Part shown: positions 16,330 through 25,656 of the stretch, piece after piece
How positions within the stretch are numbered: position 1 is the first letter of the stretch
How the letters are laid out: each line of letters opens with the position of its first letter
Assembly: GCA_902563305.1 (NCBI GenBank)
Contig: CACEWP010000001.1
Location: forward strand, 271,886 to 335,885
From: an uncultured Alphaproteobacteria bacterium
GTDB taxonomy: Bacteria; Pseudomonadota; Alphaproteobacteria; Methylaequorales; Methylaequoraceae
DNA: 64,000 bases
Reading direction: 5' to 3'
The notes under the pieces: model-generated
Told to the model about the DNA's origin: nothing
What the model saw: the letters and a program-made list of their open reading frames with translations, nothing else
The model's database searches: none
Made by a program: the position numbers and the translations under genes

Positions 16330-17509
16330 AACTTCTCCCTTTCCATCTATTGCCACTAAAAAAGAAATGATTTGAAGCCGAAGCAATTGTCATTAAACCA
16401 TAAAGAGATGCAGATAATGGCAATGTTAGAGTATATTTTATATTTAATTTATAAAATCTTATTGTAGGTGAAAATATAATTACCATAATTAGAAAAGAAA
16501 GAATATTTGCGATTAAAGATGGTATAAAAATTTGACCTGAGTTAATCGTAAAAATAGAGTAAAAAAAAGAAATTAATGGGAATATATAAGTTATTACCAA
16601 ACTTATTATTGAAATGATTAGAAGAAATATTGAGTGTTTAAGTTGTTCGAACGCTGTCCTAGAGACCATTCGCCATATCTCGTTAAAACAAAAATACTTC
16701 CGATGACTTACAACCTGATTTGTTAAGCCAAGCCAAATATTCCCTTTTTTCTTAAATAAATTTGCAATATTACAATCATCAATAACTTTATCTTTGATTT
16801 TATTATAAAAATTTTCATTCCTGAGTATCTCTGCTTTACAAAAGATGAAACCTCCCGCAGCAGCAGAAATCTTTGATTTACTGCTAATTACTAAATTAAA
16901 TGGATAAAGTTTTTGAAAAAAGAAGATGAAAGGTGGGATAAGAAGTTTTTCCCAATTAGATTGGCAATTTAATTTAGCCATTAAAGAAATCATTAAGTAT
17001 TCACCTCTGTTCATAAATAAAGAAACTTTTTTAAGTAAGTTTCTTTTTATTACTATGTCCGAATCTACAAAAGTATAAAAATCGTAAATTTTTTCATTGG
17101 CAAAATCAACACCTTGTTTCATAGCCCAAGCTTTTCCTACCCATCCTGGAGGGAGTTTTTTCCCGGATATTAGGTATGTTTTTTTAAATCTTTTTTTAAA
17201 TAAGTTTACAACATTTGAAGTTTTATCAGAACTATTATCGTCTACGACCACAATATCTAGATTTTTTATTTTCTGTTCTTTTAAACTATTAAGAGTTTTT
17301 AGAATTGTTTTTTCTTCATTTCTAGCTGGGATAATGGCACAAATTTTTGGATTATTTCTAATTTGTTTAGGAAGTTCCTGTTTTTCAAAAATAATTTTAT
17401 TTGACCAAAAAAAGTAATCTCTTGATAGATTTTTTCTACCATGAAAGAAAGCTAAATAAATCCATATTAATAAGGATAAGTGAGAAATAAAAATCAAGTA
17501 GTTCATCAT
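16325..17509 (-). CDS. hpnB: hopanoid-associated glycosyltransferase HpnB
   Basis: Family 2 glycosyltransferase with membrane segments, standard in hopanoid loci; its acceptor is not certain. Residues 1-20 form a hydrophobic segment, followed by the GT-A start CAIIPARNEEKTILKTL (about 51-67), DIVVVDDNSSDKT, a YTFVDSDIVIKRN metal-binding DxD-like segment and, after an AAGGFIFCKAEIL stretch, VIDDCNIANLF. The C-terminal third contains three or four membrane helices. It is 394 residues and is the first gene of the leftward hopanoid operon, with its promoter presumably in 17510-17737. Its last codons (RSY-stop) carry the probable hpnC ribosome-binding site. Confidence 0.92.
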   Translation of the reverse strand: MMNYLIFISHLSLLIWIYLAFFHGRKNLSRDYFFWSNKIIFEKQELPKQIRNNPKICAIIPARNEEKTILKTLNSLKEQKIKNLDIVVVDDNSSDKTSNVVNLFKKRFKKTYLISGKKLPPGWVGKAWAMKQGVDFANEKIYDFYTFVDSDIVIKRNLLKKVSLFMNRGEYLMISLMAKLNCQSNWEKLLIPPFIFFFQKLYPFNLVISSKSKISAAAGGFIFCKAEILRNENFYNKIKDKVIDDCNIANLFKKKGNIWLGLTNQVVSHRKYFCFNEIWRMVSRTAFEQLKHSIFLLIISIISLVITYIFPLISFFYSIFTINSGQIFIPSLIANILSFLIMVIIFSPTIRFYKLNIKYTLTLPLSASLYGLMTIASASNHFFFSGNRWKGRSY

Positions 17510-17704
17510 AGCTAACCTATTGGATAATAATATTTAAAATAAAAAAAAACATCTAAAATGAACCAAGTTGTAAAAAAACAACAAATTAAACCCCTAAACT
17601 TAAAGTTTTTTTAAAAATGATTGATTTGGCTACTTTATTGTATTAAATTAATATCAATGATTAATTTTTAAACAAAAAATATATATGCCTAATTATTATG
17701 CATT

Positions 17705-17722
17705 TAAACACTTAGGTGTTTA
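17705..17722 (+). promoter_or_regulatory. hairpin in the porin 5' untranslated region
   Basis: Seven-base perfect arms TAAACAC and GTGTTTA around a TTAG loop, ending directly before the AGAGGAAAGG ribosome-binding region of the downstream porin gene. It could be an mRNA-stabilising 5' stem or an operator. The surrounding 228-bp gap (17510-17737), the longest gene-free stretch in the window, otherwise holds AT-rich sequence that should contain the divergent promoters for hpnB and the porin; I cannot place them precisely. Confidence 0.45.
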
Positions 17723-17737
17723 GAGGAAAGGATTAAA

Positions 17738-18508
17738 ATGATAAAAAAAACAATTATTGCTGGAGCGTTAGCCCTACCATTTTTGCTTACGAACCCAGCT
17801 AAATCTTTTGAATTTCCAGAAGAAATTCCTTATGGATCAATATCTGCAAACGTTGGTTTCTACTCTCAATATGTGTGGAGAGGTGAACAACAAAATGCAG
17901 GACAATCTGCTGTTCAGGGTGGATTAGACTATGGTGTTACACTTCTTGACACCTATATAGATGCTTATGTTGGATTCTGGGGTTCAAACGTTTCTGGCGG
18001 GACAAACTCTCTTTCAGGTAATGAGCTTGACTATTATGGTGGTTTTACAGGTGCTGTTCCTCTACTTGAAGATTACTTTTCATGGGATGCCGGTTTCTTA
18101 TATTACGATTATCCAGGAATGACAGACCAAAACACTCTTGATGGTGCTAGGAATGTAGATTTTTTTGAATATTATGGTTCACTTAGTTTAGCTGTTCCTA
18201 ACCCACTTACGGATATTGGTATTTCCTACTACTACGGTTATTCTCCGAATGGTTTCCAGCAAGGTGAGTACGATTATCAAAACGTTAGTGTAGAAATTGC
18301 TGTTCCCAACACTCCATTTACAATTGCCGGTGGAGCAGGCTTTACAGGAGCAGACGATGAAGGTATGAATCAATATACAGATTATATAGCTTCTATCTCA
18401 ACAAGTATTTTTGGTTTAGATCTTGGAGTAAATTACACAACTGTAGATGGTTACACTACAGATACTGATATGGATCAAGTGACGTTTTCTATAGTCAAAA
18501 ACTTTTAA
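17738..18508 (+). CDS. TorF-family putative outer-membrane porin
   Basis: A 256-residue exported beta-barrel candidate. The N-terminus (MIKKTIIAGALALPFLLTNP and on) is a signal peptide likely cut after AKS. The mature protein begins with SANVGFYSQYVWRGEQQNAG, the signature of the TorF/Gcw_chp family, and continues as alternating aromatic beta strands ending in a terminal Phe (SIVKNF), as for outer-membrane proteins. Its composition is acidic with Gly and Tyr, unlike the lysine-rich cytoplasmic neighbours. The ribosome-binding site AGAGGAAAGG is strong, suggesting high expression. Transport substrate is unknown. A stem-loop lies beyond its stop. Confidence 0.88.
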   Translation: MIKKTIIAGALALPFLLTNPAKSFEFPEEIPYGSISANVGFYSQYVWRGEQQNAGQSAVQGGLDYGVTLLDTYIDAYVGFWGSNVSGGTNSLSGNELDYYGGFTGAVPLLEDYFSWDAGFLYYDYPGMTDQNTLDGARNVDFFEYYGSLSLAVPNPLTDIGISYYYGYSPNGFQQGEYDYQNVSVEIAVPNTPFTIAGGAGFTGADDEGMNQYTDYIASISTSIFGLDLGVNYTTVDGYTTDTDMDQVTFSIVKNF

Positions 18509-18513
18509 TTAGT

Positions 18514-19587
18514 TTAATCCTTAAATGTTGGGGCAAATCTTTGTCCCAACATACTTCTAACCTCGCAAAGAGAAATTATTATTAAGGACAAAACAATCAG
18601 AGATCCCAACTGATGCATTAGACCAAGAAACATGGGAACATATAGCTTCAAAATAATAATACCCAACGCATATTGAAAAATAATGGTAAAAATCAACAAG
18701 TAAAATATATTTATAAAACTAGCAAATATGTTATCTTTTTTTGCCATTACTATTGTGTATAAAACGTATAACAAAGTTGTTGTTGCCAGAATACGATGAA
18801 GAAATTGAAGAAATCCTTGATCATTTAATAACATTTCAAGATCAAATGAATATTCAGAAGTTAGAACAGGTGGTAAAAAACCATTACCCATAAGTGGAAA
18901 GTTATTATATGACAGTCCAGCATCAGTTCCAGATACAAGTGCGCCAGCAGAGATGGTAGTGAAAAGTAAAAATAAAGATAAGATAAAGTTATTTTGGTGT
19001 GTTTTCAGATTTACCACATTAACAATTTTTTCTTGAGTCTTTTTCTTATATAAGAGATTCCAAAAGTAATATAATAAGACGGAATATATAAAAAATGCAG
19101 TAAGAAGATGGGCTGATAATCTAAAATGACTAACATCAGGTTTGTCAATTAACCCGCTTTTAACCATATACCACCCCATGAATGCTTGAAAGAAACCGAG
19201 TGAAGAAAGCAGAGTTAATAACTTAATTTCATTTTTATCAAACCAACCTTTGATCCAAAAAACTACAAACGGTAAAAAAAATACCAAACCAATAAGTCTT
19301 CCCCAAATTCTATGAAGATACTCCCAAAAAAAGATCTTTTTAAATTCCATAATTGTCATTGTACTGTTCTTTAGATTATATTCAGGGTATTGTTTGTAGA
19401 GGTCAAATAAATTTATCCAGTCTTGATCATTAAGCGGCGGAATTACCCCTTTTAACAAATTCCAACTAATCATTGACAATCCAGAGTCTGTTAGCCTTGT
19501 TATTCCTCCAATAATTACCATTGCAATGACCATAAAAAGATTTACAGCTATCCATAGGATCTTAGTATTATTTACATTTTCAGACAT
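18514..19587 (-). CDS. ctaA: heme A synthase CtaA/COX15
   Basis: Membrane enzyme that oxidises the C8 methyl of heme O to the formyl group of heme A for cytochrome c oxidase. The 357-residue protein has about eight membrane helices. It keeps the family blocks GGITRLTDSGLSMISWNLLKGVIPP (27-51), EYLHRIWGRLIG with a conserved His, the VSHFRLSAHLLTA region, SGTDAGLSYNNFPLMG and FLHRILATTTL and GLMHQLGS with further heme-ligand His residues. It resembles the alphaproteobacterial/mitochondrial COX15 type. It converges on the porin with only five bases between stops. Confidence 0.95.
   Translation of the reverse strand: MSENVNNTKILWIAVNLFMVIAMVIIGGITRLTDSGLSMISWNLLKGVIPPLNDQDWINLFDLYKQYPEYNLKNSTMTIMEFKKIFFWEYLHRIWGRLIGLVFFLPFVVFWIKGWFDKNEIKLLTLLSSLGFFQAFMGWYMVKSGLIDKPDVSHFRLSAHLLTAFFIYSVLLYYFWNLLYKKKTQEKIVNVVNLKTHQNNFILSLFLLFTTISAGALVSGTDAGLSYNNFPLMGNGFLPPVLTSEYSFDLEMLLNDQGFLQFLHRILATTTLLYVLYTIVMAKKDNIFASFINIFYLLIFTIIFQYALGIIILKLYVPMFLGLMHQLGSLIVLSLIIISLCEVRSMLGQRFAPTFKD
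18525..18552. terminator. stem-loop between convergent porin and ctaA genes
   Basis: Twelve-base arms ATGTTGGGGCAA and TTGTCCCAACAT around a four-base loop, one G-T wobble. This is by far the strongest hairpin in the area and is GC-richer than its surroundings. It lies 17 bases after the porin stop but inside the last codons of ctaA, so the sequence must serve both coding and structure. There is no clear U-tract, so it may act as an mRNA 3'-end stabiliser or factor-assisted terminator for the porin transcript. Confidence 0.55.
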
Positions 19588-19662
19588 ACAATATTAATAA
19601 TTAGAAAATAATAAATTAAAATACATTATTTTTGTGTGGTATTAAATATTTTACATATCTTG

Positions 19663-19692
19663 TTGACAAATACTTAATATTATCATTTATAA
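19663..19692 (+). promoter_or_regulatory. candidate sigma-70 promoter for cysH
   Basis: Consensus TTGACA at 19663-19668 and TTATAA at 19687-19692, 18 bases apart. The -10 box ends only five bases before the cysH ATG (19698), so transcription would start at or next to the start codon, implying a leaderless or nearly leaderless mRNA. The base composition makes chance -10 boxes common; the full -35 consensus is the stronger part of the evidence. Confidence 0.4.
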
Positions 19693-19697
19693 ATATT

Positions 19698-20396
19698 ATG
19701 ATAAAAAGCCTGGATTTGTTGAACAAACTAAATAAAAATTATAAGAATTTTTCACCTCAAATAATTTTAGAGGAATCCATAAAAAAAACTTTTAACAAGA
19801 AAATTGTTTACATCTGTTCATTTGGTACTGAATCAGCAATAATTCTTCATATGATATCAAAAATTGATAAAGAATTCCCAGTAATTTTACTTAATACAGA
19901 ATTTCTGTTTAAGGAAACTATAAATTATAAAAATTATTTACTGAAAAAATTTAATTTAAGTAATTTTAGAGAATTCTTTCCGAATAAAAATGATTTGGAA
20001 GTTAATGATGACAAAGGAGAATTATGGAAAGAGAATCCTGACCTGTGCTGTAATATAAGAAAAGTTTTACCATTACAAAAAATACTTGAAAATTATGATG
20101 CTTGGATTTCCGGAAGAAAATCATATCAAGTAGGGGAAAGAAAGAATTTAGATTTTTTTGAAAGACTAAATGGAAAAGTTGTAGTCAACCCTTTAGCAAA
20201 TGTAGATCAAAATTTTGTAAATAACTACTTTGAGGAAAATGAAATTAAAAGACATCCACTTTTTCAAAAAGGATATTTATCAATAGGTTGTACTCACTGC
20301 ACCGTAAAAGCCATTTCAAGCCAAAACCCAAGATCAGGTAGATGGTATAATAAAATCAAAACCGAATGTGGTATACATTACAATTTGAAGAAGTAG
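19698..20396 (+). CDS. cysH: assimilatory APS/PAPS reductase CysH
   Basis: Reduces activated sulfate to sulfite. I place the start at ATG 19698 (232 residues) instead of a TTG at 19632, because the upstream 22 residues are not family-like. The cysteines of the iron-sulfur type are present: C117-C118 in PDLCCNIRK and C198/C201 in GCTHC. The catalytic Cys is in ECGIH (C224). SGRKSYQVGERKNL is the sulfate-activating substrate loop. The paired cysteines mark the class that usually prefers APS over PAPS. It opens the cysH-cysD-cysNC operon; the cysD ATG follows one base after the stop. Confidence 0.93.
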   Translation: MIKSLDLLNKLNKNYKNFSPQIILEESIKKTFNKKIVYICSFGTESAIILHMISKIDKEFPVILLNTEFLFKETINYKNYLLKKFNLSNFREFFPNKNDLEVNDDKGELWKENPDLCCNIRKVLPLQKILENYDAWISGRKSYQVGERKNLDFFERLNGKVVVNPLANVDQNFVNNYFEENEIKRHPLFQKGYLSIGCTHCTVKAISSQNPRSGRWYNKIKTECGIHYNLKK

Positions 20397-20397
20397 G

Positions 20398-21195
20398 ATG
20401 CATAAAAATCTCAAAAAGTTAGAAAATGAAAGTATCTATATTTTTAGACAAGCTTACAGATCAATTCCTAATATTGCTCTGTTGTGGTCTTTAGGTAAAG
20501 ATTCTAATGTGATGTTATGGCTTGCATTTAAAGCTTTTCTAGGAAAAATACCTTTCCCACTTGTACATGTTGACACAGGAAAAAAATTCAAGGAGATGTA
20601 TGCTTTTAGAGATAAATATGAGAAAGAATGGAAATTAAATCTTATAAGAGGAAGCTGTCCACCCTTAGAGAAAATCGACCCATCTTTGCCTCCTGCTGCA
20701 AGATCTGCAGCTAGAAAGACAGAGGGTTTAAGAGATATAATAAAGAATAAAAAATTTAAAGGTATTATTGCAGGTATTAGAAGAGACGAGCAAGGTACTA
20801 GAGCCAAAGAGAGGATCTTTAGTCCTAGAGATGTAACAGGTAATTGGAATATTAAAAACCAGCCTCCAGAATTCTGGGATCAATCAAATTTTAATTATCC
20901 TGATTCAGTTCACATTCGAATTCATCCATTGTTAGGATGGACAGAGTTGGATATTTGGCAATACATAAAGAATGAAAATATTCCTGTTGTAGATCTATAT
21001 TTCTCCAAGAAGGGAAAAAGGTTTAGGTCCCTAGGAGACAACGATATCACCTTCCCAGTTAAAAGTTCGGCTAAATCAATTGACGAAATAATTGAAGAGC
21101 TTAAGGTCAGTAAAACATCAGAAAGATCAGGTAGAGCTATGGATCATGAAGAGGAAAATGTTTTTGAAAGACTTAGGTCAAAAGGTTATATGTAA
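20398..21195 (+). CDS. cysD: sulfate adenylyltransferase subunit 2 CysD
   Basis: Catalytic subunit of ATP sulfurylase, making APS from sulfate and ATP with CysN. The 265-residue PP-loop ATPase shows SLGKDSNVMLWLAFKAF (the PP-loop, about 31-47), PFPLVHVDTGKKFKEMYAFRD, GIIAGIRRDEQGTRAKERIFSPRD and HPLLGWTELDIWQYI. Family proteins are slightly longer (about 300) but all core blocks are there. Its start sits directly behind cysH and cysN begins one base after its stop, so the three are one transcription unit. Confidence 0.95.
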   Translation: MHKNLKKLENESIYIFRQAYRSIPNIALLWSLGKDSNVMLWLAFKAFLGKIPFPLVHVDTGKKFKEMYAFRDKYEKEWKLNLIRGSCPPLEKIDPSLPPAARSAARKTEGLRDIIKNKKFKGIIAGIRRDEQGTRAKERIFSPRDVTGNWNIKNQPPEFWDQSNFNYPDSVHIRIHPLLGWTELDIWQYIKNENIPVVDLYFSKKGKRFRSLGDNDITFPVKSSAKSIDEIIEELKVSKTSERSGRAMDHEEENVFERLRSKGYM

Positions 21196-21196
21196 A

Positions 21197-23059
21197 ATGA
21201 AAAAAAATCTAGAAAACACTGAAGTCCCAAAAGTAGTTGTTGTTGGACATGTAGATCACGGAAAATCTTCATTTATAGGCAGATTTTTATTTGACGTGGG
21301 AGAGGTTCAAAAAGAAAAATTCGACGAACTTAAGAAAGCCAGTGAAAGAAGAGGTGTCGAGTTTGAATTTGCCTTTCTACTCGATGCTCTTCAAGATGAA
21401 AGAGACCAGGGAATAACAATTGATACTACCCGCATTTTTTTTAAAACAAAGTTAAGAAAGTATGTGTTTATTGATGCACCAGGACATAAAGAATTTATTA
21501 GAAATATGATCACAGGTGCTTCGTCTGCCGACATAGCAATCTTGATTGTTGACGTAGATGAGGGAATTAAGCAACAAACAAAAAAGCATGCTTATTTACT
21601 TAAATTGTTGGGTATAGAACAAATCATTACACTTTTTAACAAAATGGATAAAGTAAATTATAGTGAGGAAAAATATACACAAACCAAATTTGATTTAAAC
21701 AAATATCTTGCTGAAATAGGAATTAAATGTCATTCATCAATCCCAATCTCATCAAAATTAGGCGATAATATAGTATCTTTAAGCAAAAATATGAAGTGGT
21801 ACTCTGGCCCATTATTTGTAAATGTTTTAGATAATTTTAAAGTATCTGAAACTAAAATTTCAGAAGTTATAAGATTTCCAGTTCAAGATATCTATAAAAT
21901 AGGTGAAAAAAGAGTTGTTGTCGGAAGAATAGAATCAGGAAGGATCTCTAAAGGGACAAAACTTATTTTTCTTCCTTCCAATGAAAGAGTAGATGTAAAA
22001 ACTATAGAGGTGTGGCCTAAAGCTAAAAAAGAATACGTAATTGGAGACTGTATTGGTATTACTCTAAGTGAACAAATTTTTGTAGACAAAGGAAATATGG
22101 CTTCGGATACAATTTTTCCTCCTAAATTAACAAATCGTTTTGAATCGATTGTTTTTTGGTTAAGTGAAAAAAAAATTTCTTCAAAAAAAAAATATTTTAT
22201 GAAGATTAATACCGGTGAATATGAGGTTTCTGTAAATAGAATAAAAAGAGTAATAGACACTGAAAATCTTAATATTAAAAAAAATAATACGGTTTATAAA
22301 AATGACGTTTGTGAACTTGTTATTCATTCATCACAATTAATTCCAATGGATGATTATTCTTTCAATAAATCTACAGCAAGATTTTGTCTACTCGACAATG
22401 AAGAAATAGTTGCCGGAGGGATAATTGATTTAAAGAACTATCCTGATCAGAGAGAAGTAAAAGAATTGCCTAAGCGTAACATAACGCCGGAAAACTATTC
22501 AGTCTCTGAAATTGATAGATCAATGAAATTTAATCATAGACCTGGTATAATTTGGCTTACGGGTTTGTCTGGTTCTGGTAAAAGTACAATAGCAAAGAAT
22601 GTTGAAAAAAAACTGTTTAAACGAAATCTTAACGTATTTTCATTAGATGGAGATAATTTGAGAATTGGTTTAAACAAAAATTTAGCTTTTTCACCAGAAG
22701 ACAGAACTGAAAATATTCGAAGAACTGCTGAGGTTGCAAAACTATTCACTCAAGCAGGTTTTATTGTTTTAGTATCACTTATTTCTCCCTACAGGAGTGA
22801 GAGGAAGAAAGCTAGAGATATTCGTTCGGAATTATTTCGTGAAATTTATATAAAAGCTTCTGTTGAAGTTTGTTCTAAAAGAGATGTTAAAGGTTTATAT
22901 GCAAAAGCAGTCAGTGGAGAGATTAAAAATTTTACAGGAATTTCATCTCCTTACGAAGAGCCAGAAAAGCCGGATTTGGTTATAAATACTTCAATAGAAG
23001 ACGTGGACGAAAGCGTAAATAAACTTGAAGAATATATTTTGAATGAATTTAGTTTTTAG
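21197..23059 (+). CDS. cysNC: bifunctional sulfate adenylyltransferase subunit 1 / APS kinase (CysNC)
   Basis: Fusion of the GTPase regulatory subunit of ATP sulfurylase (about 1-435) and APS kinase (about 440-620). The GTPase has GHVDHGKS at 17-24, DAPGHKEF and NKMD; the kinase has its own P-loop GLSGSGKST near 455-463 and the DGDNLR substrate segment. The start is ATG 21197, one base after cysD; an upstream ATG at 21092 would overlap cysD by 100 bases. The kinase makes PAPS, while the partner CysH looks APS-type, so PAPS may serve sulfotransferases or the reductase may accept both. It is 620 residues, standard for NodQ/CysNC fusions. Confidence 0.95.
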   Translation: MKKNLENTEVPKVVVVGHVDHGKSSFIGRFLFDVGEVQKEKFDELKKASERRGVEFEFAFLLDALQDERDQGITIDTTRIFFKTKLRKYVFIDAPGHKEFIRNMITGASSADIAILIVDVDEGIKQQTKKHAYLLKLLGIEQIITLFNKMDKVNYSEEKYTQTKFDLNKYLAEIGIKCHSSIPISSKLGDNIVSLSKNMKWYSGPLFVNVLDNFKVSETKISEVIRFPVQDIYKIGEKRVVVGRIESGRISKGTKLIFLPSNERVDVKTIEVWPKAKKEYVIGDCIGITLSEQIFVDKGNMASDTIFPPKLTNRFESIVFWLSEKKISSKKKYFMKINTGEYEVSVNRIKRVIDTENLNIKKNNTVYKNDVCELVIHSSQLIPMDDYSFNKSTARFCLLDNEEIVAGGIIDLKNYPDQREVKELPKRNITPENYSVSEIDRSMKFNHRPGIIWLTGLSGSGKSTIAKNVEKKLFKRNLNVFSLDGDNLRIGLNKNLAFSPEDRTENIRRTAEVAKLFTQAGFIVLVSLISPYRSERKKARDIRSELFREIYIKASVEVCSKRDVKGLYAKAVSGEIKNFTGISSPYEEPEKPDLVINTSIEDVDESVNKLEEYILNEFSF

Positions 23060-23066
23060 AAAAAAC

Positions 23067-23094
23067 TTGACAACAAAAAATTAATAATTAACTT
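23067..23094 (+). promoter_or_regulatory. groESL promoter
   Basis: TTGACA at 23067-23072 is a perfect -35 box; a weak -10 (TAACTT, 23089-23094) follows at 16 bases and touches the CIRCE element. The position directly upstream of the operator is the arrangement expected for an HrcA-repressed sigma-70 promoter. The exact -10 is uncertain. Confidence 0.55.
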
Positions 23095-23119
23095 AGCACT
23101 CATGAGTGAGGAGTGCTAA
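23093..23119 (+). promoter_or_regulatory. CIRCE operator (HrcA site) before groESL
   Basis: Perfect inverted repeat TTAGCACTC, nine-base spacer, GAGTGCTAA. This is the full consensus of the CIRCE element, bound by HrcA to repress heat-shock genes. It lies 41 bases upstream of the groES ATG and downstream of the -35 box. hrcA itself is not in the window. Confidence 0.97.
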
Positions 23120-23160
23120 TAAGACTTATCACTTGAATTGTCTAACAAAGGAGATTCTTT

Positions 23161-25144
<1,984 letters not shown>

Positions 25145-25175
25145 TACCATCTCAATCCATTAGTTATTTGAGTAT

Positions 25176-25205
25176 AAAAGCTCGGTGTTATGAGACTGAG
25201 CTTTT
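25176..25205. terminator. bidirectional intrinsic terminator after groEL
   Basis: Arms AAAAGCTCGGT and ACTGAGCTTTT (one G-T pair) around an eight-base loop, with A-run on one side and U-run on the other, the classic two-way terminator. It serves groEL and the convergent DUF934 gene, whose stop codon (25204-25206) overlaps the right arm. Confidence 0.85.
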
Positions 25206-25656
25206 ATGGTTGATAATAAAGACCATTATCCATATTTAAAAATTCAATCCAGATATCCTTATCGCTCTCAGCAATTTCCACAGAGTCAAACCCACACCTA
25301 ATTAAAAAAATATATTGATCAGGTAAAATATGTCCGGTTGCTCTAATTTCTCCCTTATAACCATATTTTTTCCTAAGATTTCTTGCAAATGTAAAAGGTC
25401 TTCCATCTTTAAATGTTTCAAATTTAATCTGGATTAAAGAGATCTCTGACATGCTGCTTTCGTTAGACGATGAACATTCATTTGAACTAAATTCAATGCC
25501 AATTTTGACTTTTTTATTTTTAAATTCTTTTTTAATTTCAACCCATTGTGCAAGATTAAGTATTGCTCCATCAAAAAATTTTCTATCTAGAAAATCACGG
25601 TCGTTAATTTTTTTATATTCATTCTCCTTTTCATGTCTCTTGTTAAGTATTATCAT
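25204..25656 (-). CDS. DUF934 protein of the sulfite reductase operon
   Basis: A 150-residue member of the DUF934 family, which is regularly encoded beside cysI in proteobacteria and is presumed to help assimilatory sulfite reduction; biochemical role not established. The conserved part is TFKDGRPFTFARNLRKKYGYKGEIRATGHILPDQYIFLIRCGFDSVE (about 82-128). Its start overlaps the end of cysI by 14 bases, so it is translated from the same mRNA. It stops within the terminator shared with groEL. Confidence 0.88.
   Translation of the reverse strand: MIILNKRHEKENEYKKINDRDFLDRKFFDGAILNLAQWVEIKKEFKNKKVKIGIEFSSNECSSSNESSMSEISLIQIKFETFKDGRPFTFARNLRKKYGYKGEIRATGHILPDQYIFLIRCGFDSVEIAESDKDIWIEFLNMDNGLYYQP

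Noticed and set aside
17590-17614. AAACTT-A-AAGTTT followed by a T run
   Set aside because: Essentially no loop and located between two divergent genes where a terminator is not expected; likely an A/T tract coincidence.
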